Source: Clitopilus passeckerianus
Taxonomy: Eukaryota; Basidiomycota; Agaricomycetes; Agaricales; Entolomataceae
Direction: 5' to 3'
Assembly: GCA_944990035.1 (NCBI GenBank)
Contig: CALYLX010000038.1
Location: 54,378-118,377, forward strand
Length of the DNA: 64,000 nucleotides
The translations under genes were made by a program, and so were the position numbers. The notes beneath the pieces are model-generated. The model ran no database searches and was not told the DNA's origin. It saw only the letters and a program-made list of their open reading frames with translations. Shown here one piece after another: positions 55,691 to 64,000 of the stretch. The stretch's first letter is position 1. The number at the start of each line of letters is the position of its first letter.

Positions 55691-57307
55691 TCTCAAACTA
55701 CACCGAGCCAACGTTCACGAATCATCCCAGAAACCGCTGTCTGTAACCACCACATACCTCCTGTCTCCCGCTTCCTGCAGCCGCTTGCCTTCAACCGCCT
55801 CCGTGAAAGAGTGTTTGTAAAGGTGTTGTGAATGCTGTGCTAAACAAGCGCCCTGTTGTCGACGCCGGCAAAGCCAGCCCTAAATTCACTTTTGCCAAGC
55901 AACACCACACCTCTGTGTCACACACTTTGTATTCGATGAAAATGTTCATCCCTTTGGAAGTTCTTGGGCGACTTAAAGACAGTTGAATATGCCAGCTAAT
56001 TTTAATTTGGCCTCGGATTCTTATGGAGAATGACGAGCTTCTTGAATCTCGGTCGCCACAGGGTTCAGGAACTTCCACAACACTAATACAATTCTTGACC
56101 ATATTCAGTGCTCGAAACGCTCAGAAATACAGAACCCCATTGCTCGCGCCTCACCGAGTCAGTTCTGGAATTCCGCTAACCGACTATGGCACAGAGTTGA
56201 CCTAACTTTGGGATAATATGACTGAACCAGAGAACACCGATCAAAGGGCCGTGATGCGTGCTGTTCATCGATGAAATTCCATGCACATGTTTGTAGTTTG
56301 AAAGACAGGTCGGAGGCATTCCATTCGTTTCCATTGCTTCGCGGATAGGTCCAGGTGTTATCGATGGATGCCAGGAGCCACGAACCCTGATCTGACGAAT
56401 GGAGAAGTTTCGTCATCAGTCACTGTAATATAAAAGCCTTTCGAACGCGAAAAAAATTCCAATTGACCCTCGTTCTTGTGTCTTTCGCTGGGGCGACCTA
56501 GAGTTTACCTTCCAACGGCCAGGCGACCTTCGGACGCTCGCGTCCATCGCGCTTCTTGTTAGGGTGTAAACAGTTGTCTGTTGAGGCAAGTGTTCCAATT
56601 TCCATGTTCTTCCTTGTGTTTAACGACATTGTTCGTAATCAGCGCAGATTGGGATGATCCCCTCGATCGACATCGTTCATCACCCTATCAACAAGCGACG
56701 TAACGAGCGAGCGAAGCATGGCTTGCTGCTTGTGAGGCCAGCTATAGATTCTTGTCCGTATCATAACCTTCATTTTTTATTTCCGCTGGTCTAATTAATT
56801 TCCTTGCAGCTTCCGGCATGATAAGCACGCGTGGAGATGCGCCTCAACTCCGTCTCCGGTTCATCATGAGGTTCACCAAAAAAAGTGCGATTCCTATATG
56901 GGTTTATTACATTGATTTTGATTTAAATCAGATACAGCTCAAGGCATCTCGTGGTTCTCCCGCGATGGTTTTCCCTTGCCATCATCATTCATTATCCAAT
57001 TCGCTATCTGTGTGGTCATCCGAAAGCAGGTCAGCAGGGCTTGGCTCCTGGTAGGGTGGCCAGATGGGGCTCCATGCGAGGCGTATATCAACTAGGTATC
57101 TCGGCGAGTGGTTAGGGATGCGATCGGCATAGGAACATGACGATTCTTACTCATCACGAAGAAAAACATATCGCTAATCCACTGGCAACGTAGATAACGG
57201 TACTCACAGGTAGATAACCGACCACTTGCGGGCTGTATATTACTGTGTTACCATCTGTATCATCTCAAACGCCTTACCTACCTCTAATCGCGTCACCCTT
57301 TCTCACC
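55691..57307. other. long intergenic stretch with a possible gene relic
   Basis: 1617 bp, the largest gap in the window. A TATAAAAGCC sequence at about 56429 on plus has no convincing gene behind it. On minus, an exon-like frame from about 57190 down to a stop at 56985 reads QWISDMFFFVM, an intron (donor GTAAGA), IDIRLAWSPIWPPYQEPSPA and DLLSDDHTDSELDNE. It looks like a protein tail, but no upstream exons can be found before the ARO8-type gene begins at 57308. The rest shows only short frames without homology. Confidence 0.35.
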
Positions 57308-59489
57308 ATGGAATTGAATATGAGCCTTCCCGAGGCCATTGACCTATCCCATCACTTGTCTGAACTTGCCAAGGCCAGGAAGGCTTCGCCCCTTAAGTCG
57401 TTACAGAAGTATCTTAACAAACCAGGTTTAATAAGTCTTGCAGGAGGTATGTATCTTCCCTCTTGACATGTACTTGAGGTTTATATTCCGTCAAGGCCTC
57501 CCTCCGCCCGAATATTTTCCGTTCTCGACCGTTGGAGGGTCGATACTTACTCCAGAGTCTCTATCAACCACCAATGACCAGCCTTCGACACCATGGTCGT
57601 GGATATGGAGCCTCCTTTCCGCTCGAGATAAAGAAGGCTGTGTAACAATTCCCAAGTATGCGACTGACCCAGCCGGCTTAGACTTAGCGAGAAGTCTTCA
57701 ATACAGTCGGGCCACCGGAAACCCTGTTCTCTGCAAAATTACCAAGGAATTTACAGAGAAAGTCTACCAGCCGGGCTATTCGAACTATGAGACTTTGATG
57801 CATGATGGCAACACGGATGCCTGGGCCAAAGTCGTCCTCACTCTATGTAATGACGGAGAAGGTATCCTCATGGGCGAGTGGACATACCCCTCTGCAATGT
57901 CGGCTATACATCCCTACAACATAACGCCGGTTCCAGTTGCATTAGACAGTCAAGGAATCCGTCCAGACAGCCTAAGAAAGGTACTTTCCGAATGGGATGA
58001 GTCAGCCAGAGGGATGGAAAGGTGTGCAGTAATTGCGTTCATCCTGATTCCTTTGAAATAAATCCGTGGACCAGGCCTCACGTTCTATACACTGTGCCCG
58101 TCGGCCAAAACCCAACAGGAACGGTCAGTTTTTTCTGTCAGTCGCGAAGCATTCCATCATACTGAAAGTGGCCGTATGTGCTAAGCTCGCTCGTCTCCTA
58201 AGAAAGGAGGAGGTCTACAAAGTCTGTGTTGAATTCGGTATGTCATCGGGTTCCTTTTTCGACCAGCTATTTTAATGGGCAAAAGACGTGATTATCGTGG
58301 AGGACGATCCGTATTATTTCTTGCAGCAGCAACCTTACGTTCCTGCAGAGGAAAGAGCTGTACATCACTCGGATTTATTCACCGGCAGCGACGATGAGTA
58401 TTTCAGCACCCTAACACCTTCCTATGTGCAGTAAGCAAATTCAACGGCATGACTCTGCACATGGGACTGATTCAGCTATAGCCTCGACTATCAGGGCCGG
58501 GTTATTCGTTTAGATTCATTCTCCAAGGTAGAAACGAATATTGATTTCTATGCTCTTTCCCGCTGCTCATATTTTCTTCAGGTGATTGCTCCTGGGTGTC
58601 GCCTGGGGTGGTTCACTTGTGCTCCTGTTTTCGCAGAGAAGCTGGAGAGGATTAGTGAGGTCACCAGCCAAGCGCCGTGTGGCTTTGCTCAGGCACTGGT
58701 CTCAGCCCTCCTCCTGGAATGGGGTTCAGCTGGGTACATGCGATGGTTGAAAGGTATATCTTTCCGTTCGACTCATAGGAGGCAAGTTCATCCTTCCATA
58801 GTTCTACCTGCTCAGTATCAGAGGAGAAGGGACTTTATGCTCGACTGCTTCCATGACAACTTCTACATGAAGTCGGAGTGCTCTGTCGTTTCAAATGTCG
58901 TGCAACACAAGTATCAAGGACACTTCAAGCCGAACTCACCATTTGGACTGGAGAAGGAGATGCGGCCCGTATTCTCACTGACGCCTCCAGATGCTGGGAT
59001 GTTTATTTGGGTAAGCGCTTCCTGAAGGCTACCTGGATGCCTGGAGATAACGATATCATTTTAGATTACCATCCACTTCGAGAATCATCCCCTTTACCCT
59101 GAACTCGATTCATATGAGTTAGAAATGAAACTATGGGAGGTTGTAGCGGAATCGGGGGTTCTATTCGGACCTGGTGCGTCATATATAATGCTAAAACTGT
59201 GTTCCCGGTCTCATTCAACTTTTGCAGGATGGATCTTTGCTTCTGATCAAAATAAACTTGGTAGCGATGGCCATTTCCGTATCAGCTTCAGCAATGGCAA
59301 GGTACCGTGTTATCACCACGTTTCCGTTTCAGTTCCAACTAACGAAGGCCTTAGGATGACGAGGTGAGGAAAGCTATCCGGGTTCTGGCCACTTCGATGC
59401 GGCACTTCTTTTCCTTGACGAGCAAGGCGCAGTTCGATGCCTATGATAAAGAGGCTGCAGGTCGCGTAGGGGCGCAGATTTCTCTCTAG
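57308..59489 (+). CDS. ARO8: aromatic/alpha-aminoadipate aminotransferase (ARO8-like, PLP-dependent)
   Basis: Starts MELNMSLPEAIDLSHHLSEL, then SPLKSLQKYLNKPGLISLAG. Class I aminotransferase landmarks follow: YPSAMSAIHPYNITPVPVAL, VLYTVPVGQNPTGT (substrate-carboxylate loop), DVIIVEDDPYYFLQQQPY (PLP-contacting Asp/Tyr), RVIRLDSFSKVIAPGCRLGW with the Schiff-base lysine in SFSK, TPPDAGMFIW and GWIFASDQNKLGSDGHFRIS with the substrate-binding Arg. The end is AAGRVGAQISL, with TAG at 59487-59489. Fungal ARO8 homologs transaminate phenylalanine, tyrosine and tryptophan, and also 2-aminoadipate in lysine synthesis. At least nine introns. All key residues are present. Exon edges around 58040-58280 are approximate. 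Confidence 0.9.
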
Positions 59490-59552
59490 AAAAGTATATT
59501 ATCTGCTTAATTATTATAATATTTTTACACAGATATATATGACTCCCTTCTG

Positions 59553-60938
59553 CTATGTATCAAATATTCGGCCTCCGGATGGTTGCTGTGTCTTCTGGTC
59601 TCCTTGCGCAAAGGTGGCTGCCACTAGCATCGGGAACACCAGAGTTGCATCCGCATACACCTTGCAAACAAACACCATATGCATGAGTTTGGTGCGGGTC
59701 AATCGTAATGCCGTACCTTGACTGCCTCGGCATTTGCACGAATCTTCCCCCATGAAACAGCTTCATCCGGCCTTGCGCCAGAGTCTGAACCATCGAACTC
59801 TTGTCCAGTATTCTATTACAAAGAGTTCGGTCAGCTTTATGTATGATCAAACAATCATCCGGAGACGTACGATGTACACAGAGAAGTCAGCCCCATTCCT
59901 CTAAGGAAGCGTCAGTGGGCGAATAGGCTTTAAATAGGCAAGCGGTCTTACAATCAACATAGCATTCGCAATCTGGTGCTTGCAAACGCCTCCCCCCAGA
60001 ATAATCATTCCTGCCTTTTTAGCAGCCCTAGCAAGCTCGTTCAAACTTCGGATGTCTTGTACAATATCGAGACGAAGCCCAGGATTCTTGAACGAATGGA
60101 AGTAAATCATATCGCCGATAGAACCGTCTGTCAACGCGGGACAGAAGACCGGAATGTCATTCTGCGCTGGAAATTAGAGCTATATACGTTAGCGAGAATC
60201 AGTACGCACCTTGTAAGCCCAGTAGTAAACTGATTCCTCGTTATTGATCTCCTTCCCTAGACGGTGAATAAATGAGCTTGGAGTCCAGGAAACGCCATTC
60301 TTATCCTGTTCCTCCAGCATGGTATCCAAAATTGGCATAAGCCAAGTCTCGAATCTACAATAATTGTCATTAGGAACCACGAGGTTTCCAATGCGATTCA
60401 TTCCTCGTCTCCTGAGGTCGGCTCCATTGAGGTCGAAGTCGGCGAGATATGTCTTGCCTAAGCATTTGATAAAATCTTCTTCTATACCGCCAGCGGTTGT
60501 GACAATGGCAGATATATGCTTGTGCTTCGCCAGGTATAAAATGACTTCACGTAGGCCAGAAGAGATTAGGTTCGACGTGTAGCCAAGGAAAACTTTGCAT
60601 CTTGTCTGTTCGCGGACCTCCGGGTTGCTGTAATGCTCGTTTTCATCCTCTTCAACGGATTCGTCCGAGAGTTTCCACTTCCTCTAACAAATTACTTAAT
60701 ATAAGGATGGGAGCACAAGTTGGATCTCCCATACCATTTTGTTGACTATACCAATAGCCCTGCCGAAGGAGGTAGCCTGGAAGCCAATGCGTTCATAGCT
60801 TTGCAGAAACTCTGATAGTGACAGTTTATTTTCAAAGTTTGGGCCTTGAACAGAAATTGCAGAGTCTGGGATTGACTCCGACGGCTGTAGAACCGCAGCT
60901 GAAGCACCAGCAGGAATAGTCTTTTGATCAGAGCCCAT
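59553..60938 (-). CDS. DYS1: deoxyhypusine synthase
   Basis: Probable start [20 protein letters not shown] at 60938; an in-frame ATG at 60980 would add 14 basic residues. Conserved regions in order: [169 protein letters not shown] and [20 protein letters not shown], which holds the active-site lysine (WGKI). The last exon gives [18 protein letters not shown]. The enzyme uses NAD and spermidine to make the deoxyhypusine residue of eIF5A. It shares a divergent promoter region with the SEC7 gene. Confidence 0.94.
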
Positions 60939-61125
60939 TTTTCGATCTCCTTTGTCGGCCCTTCGTCTAATCTTAAGCATGCCCTAAAACGGACATGCAC
61001 GTGACCACAAATAGTTACGTAACGCAAATTACCAGAGCGAGGCGGTACAGTCGCAGCGACCCAAGGACACGGAATCATTGGCTGGCAGGTCGTTACCTCC
61101 TTCTCTAGTATTCACTGGAGCTTGT

Positions 61126-64000
61126 ATGGAGGCACACTCAAACCCGGAAAATACTGCGGAAATATTCCAGGATATACTCGTGGAACCGCATACGATTCCA
61201 CTTCCAGATAATCCTTCAGCACCAAGCAATGGCCTAGACGGCGCGATCGACGACCAAATGCTGGACGAGTCTCAGGATTTGGAGGACGTGAAACTGGATG
61301 ATCCAGTTTCTGAAAGCGAGGAGTCACCAAAGGCTCTGAGGGAGGACATACTGGAGGCAAGAAATGAGCCTGAAGACGACAAACAGCTCCCACCGCCCGA
61401 AGTTTCCCTCAACGATCACTCTCACGAAGCTAATGGTACCATTGAGCCGCAAGAGAGGCTAGAAGATCAAGTCCTTTCTCCAGAAGATGACGCTCCGCCT
61501 ACACCACCTGGCAAAACGAACGACTTCAGGGTGCCGCACCCCGCGAATCTCTCCATTACGCAGTCAGAACCGTCTGAATATGATGGACCCTCTCCTCGAT
61601 TTTCTACATCCACCTTACCGCTTCCCACACCGCCAACTCACAAGCGCTCATTGACAGTCTCCCGGGGACCAACTGGTCAGACCGTGTCGCTGGTGCTCAT
61701 TTCATCCGCACTTGAAACAATAGGTGCTTCGAAAGAAGCCAAACGGTCGACACCATTGCGAGAGAGTACACAAAAGGCCCTTGACCTCCTTCGGACTGAT
61801 CAAGCTGGAGATCACCCTCGGGAGATATTTGAACCTCTTCGCCTTGCTTGCGAGACCAAGATCGAGAAGCTCATGATCACTAGTCTCGATTGCATATCGA
61901 AGCTCGTATCATATTCCTTCTTCGCCGAAGATACAGACCCTGCTACCCAAACACCACTTACACCACCTCAATCTCCTCGTCAACCTTCAGCCAATGGCTC
62001 GCAGGCTTCAATCCCCCAACCGTCCCTTGTTGACCTTGTTGCACATACCATCACCTCATGCCATACAGAAACGACCCCGGAAACCGTCTCTCTGCAGATT
62101 GTCAAGGCACTACTTGCTCTTGTTCTATCACCGACAACTTTGGTTCACCACTCATCACTGCTCAAGGCCGTCCGCACTGTCTATAACGTGTTCCTTCTGA
62201 GTACTGACCCGGTCAACCAGATGGTTGCACAGGGAGGTCTGTCCCAGATAGTTCATCACATCTTTACTCGTTGCCGGGTGGACCAGCACAAGCCTGCCAC
62301 TGAGCCACCGACACCTGCAACCCAAGAAAGTGCATTGCCGTCCGTCTATTCTGCGCACGAACATTCTCCTCCCCCTTCTATTGTTTCCTCCACCAGTGAA
62401 ACCAATGGATCTCATGTTGGGCCCCTCCCTTCCGATCCCTCTCATTCCACTGCGGCCCTCTCCCTAGATACCGAGGAGCATGTCGAGGATGTGAAGTTAC
62501 GGGTTCCAACCATCACCCGTCATTCCGCTGAGAGGTATGCTGTCGAACTCTTTCCTTTCTGTCACAGAAACTTATGCCGTTGTTAGCGAACGTTCAGAAC
62601 TACCGAACTCTGCTGAACCTTCCATTGATGAACCTTCCCATGGCTTAGAAGCCCGAGATCTGTTTATCAAGGATGCGTTCCTCGTGTTCAGAGCACTATG
62701 TAAATTGACAATGAAACCTCTTAACACCGAAAGGTTTGTGTTCAAGCACATATGCAACAACATTCTGGCTAATACTATGGCAGCGAGCGAGATCTCAAGT
62801 CACACGCAATGCGATCCAAGCTGCTGTCACTTCATCTAGTTCTCACTGTTCTGAACTCGCATATGCCGTTGTTGACAGATTCCCGGTCAATTGTCCATTC
62901 GAGTTCTTCAAATGAAGCGACCAGTTTCGTCCAGGCTATCAACCAGTATCTGTGCCTGTGCTTGAGCCGTAATGCGGTCAGCCCCGTTCCCCAAGTTTTC
63001 GAGATTAGTGTCGAAATCTTCTGGAGGGTCATAGCTGGTATGCGAACGAAGCTTAAGGTAGGATAGACCCGCCAGTGATCAGAACACAACTCTAACAAAA
63101 CCACAGAAAGAAATAGAAGTCCTTCTCCACGAGATCTTCCTGCCCATAATAGAGATGAAGACATCGACGCTCAAGCAGAAGGCAGTAGTGCTCGGCATGC
63201 TTCAAAGACTCTGTCAGGACCCTCAAGCCTTGGTAGAGATTTACCTCAACTATGATTGCGATAGTGAAGCCGTCGACAACATTTACGAACAGTGAGGATC
63301 TACCTGATTCACCTTTGCATACATGTTCACAGATACCCGCTTTAGTATTATCAACATCGTGTCGAAGATCGGTGCTGTCAACGGATCTGCATCCAGCCAG
63401 AAACCCACAGACCCCGCCAGTCCAGCCCTGAATCCTGCTAACAAGAAAGACAAGAAAGAGAAGGCCGCCCATCATGATTCCCTCTCTGCCACCGCGCTTG
63501 CTGTCCCAGGCAACTTAAACACGTCTACTATGGGCCTATCTGAGGGACAACTCAAGCGACAGGCTCTCGAGTGTCTGGCTTCAGTGTTGCGGTCACTGGT
63601 CGTTTGGGGAACAGCTGCTGGGAGGATGGCTGACGAATCGATTGCCACCCCTGCCAAATCCCAGGCTGGGGAGGATATCCCTATCACACCGGAGCCATCG
63701 ACAGAAAAGGGTTACAACCAATCCCAGTCGGAGTTATTACGACAGTCCACTCCAGATATAACCGATGACCCATCGCGGTTTGAGAACGCCAAGCAGAAGA
63801 AAAACACGTTTTCAGAGGGTGTCAAGAGATTCAACTTCAAACCTAAACGAGTGCGTTATTTGTTGCGTGACTAATCCGCAAACTGACGTCCATTCACAGG
63901 GCATTCAATTCTTAATTGAAAACGGGTTCATACCAAGCAAGGAGCCTACAGATGTCGCACGGTTTTTGCTAAATACGGATGGGTTGAATAAGTCTGCCAT
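61126..64000 (+). CDS. SEC7: SEC7/BIG-type ARF guanine nucleotide exchange factor, 5' part
   Basis: Starts MEAHSNPENTAEIFQDILVE at 61126 and runs off the window at 64000. The acidic, Pro-rich leader is followed by the DCB domain (SLVLISSALETIGASKEAKR, FEPLRLACETKIEKLMITSL, DCISKLVSYSFF, SLQIVKALLALVLSPTTLVH, LLKAVRTVYNVFLLSTDPVN, MVAQGGLSQIVHHIFTRC). The HUS region contains DAFLVFRALCKLTMKPLN, SKLLSLHLVLTVLNSHMPLL, AINQYLCLCLSRNAVSPVPQ, IFLPIIEMKTSTLKQKAVVL, VEIYLNYDCDSEAVDNIYE and QLKRQALECLASVLRSLVVW. The last bases code RGIQFLIENGFI, just in front of where the catalytic Sec7 domain should begin. The protein activates ARF at the trans-Golgi. Five or more introns so far. The catalytic domain itself lies outside this window. 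Confidence 0.93.

Noticed and set aside
1..64000. transposons, CRISPR arrays, rRNA, biosynthetic or defence clusters
   Set aside because: No terminal repeats, reverse transcriptase, transposase, direct-repeat arrays, rRNA motifs or NRPS/PKS domains were seen; the window is mostly housekeeping genes.

Overview
The window is nuclear DNA of a filamentous basidiomycete, most likely an agaricomycete. It is gene-dense, nearly every gene is cut by several introns of about 45-65 nt with GT-AG ends, intergenic gaps are often under 150 bp, and the gene set is fungal (chitin synthase, SUA5, DBP8, FMC1, a BTB-family protein, small secreted and HMG-box proteins of agaricomycete style). No rRNA, tRNA, CRISPR array or recognisable transposon was found. 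Intron boundaries were read by eye from splice signals, frame and family alignment, so product calls are firmer than individual exon edges. No species can be named.

Layout. 1-7.3 kb: end of an unknown gene, a mitochondrial DUF1640 (MCUR1/FMP32) protein, a small secreted GPI-type protein, two convergent Ure2p-like GSTs, then COA5/PET191, IBA57 and an AcpS-type phosphopantetheinyl transferase. 7.4-17.4 kb: ELP2, a long eIF4A-like protein whose helicase motifs are all eroded, an RRM protein, FMC1 and SUA5. 17.9-24 kb: an HMG-box factor, a DUF302 protein, DBP8 and a BTB-type protein. 24.4-34.1 kb: MOB1, a decayed and an intact DJ-1/PfpI gene in tandem, a U1A/U2B''-like snRNP protein, ceramide synthase, SNF7 and a NEM1-type phosphatase. 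34.3-47.1 kb: two paralogous anion:cation-symporter MFS genes, an AlaX-type alanyl-tRNA editing protein, two paralogous RING proteins, a GH2 beta-mannosidase and a Spo12-like protein. 47.4-64 kb: chitin synthase, a tandem pair of GST-like genes with an extra C-terminal domain, COQ10, a CNBP/GIS2 zinc-knuckle protein, an ARO8-type aminotransferase, deoxyhypusine synthase and the 5' part of a SEC7 ARF-GEF.

How they relate. Most are housekeeping genes in no operon-like order. Several serve mitochondria (MCUR1/FMP32, COA5, IBA57, PPT2, FMC1, SUA5, COQ10, perhaps one GST), and COA5 and IBA57 share a 90-bp divergent promoter. Another group serves translation and RNA (ELP2, SUA5, AlaX, DBP8, deoxyhypusine synthase, snRNP, RRM and CNBP proteins, and the eIF4A-like pseudoenzyme). 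SNF7, SEC7, NEM1, ceramide synthase and chitin synthase cover membrane and wall biogenesis.

The most unusual locus is the eIF4A-like pseudohelicase at 10769-13917. Next are the tandem GST-like genes with an unassigned C-terminal beta-rich domain (51127-53811) and the DJ-1 gene/pseudogene pair (26006-28272).
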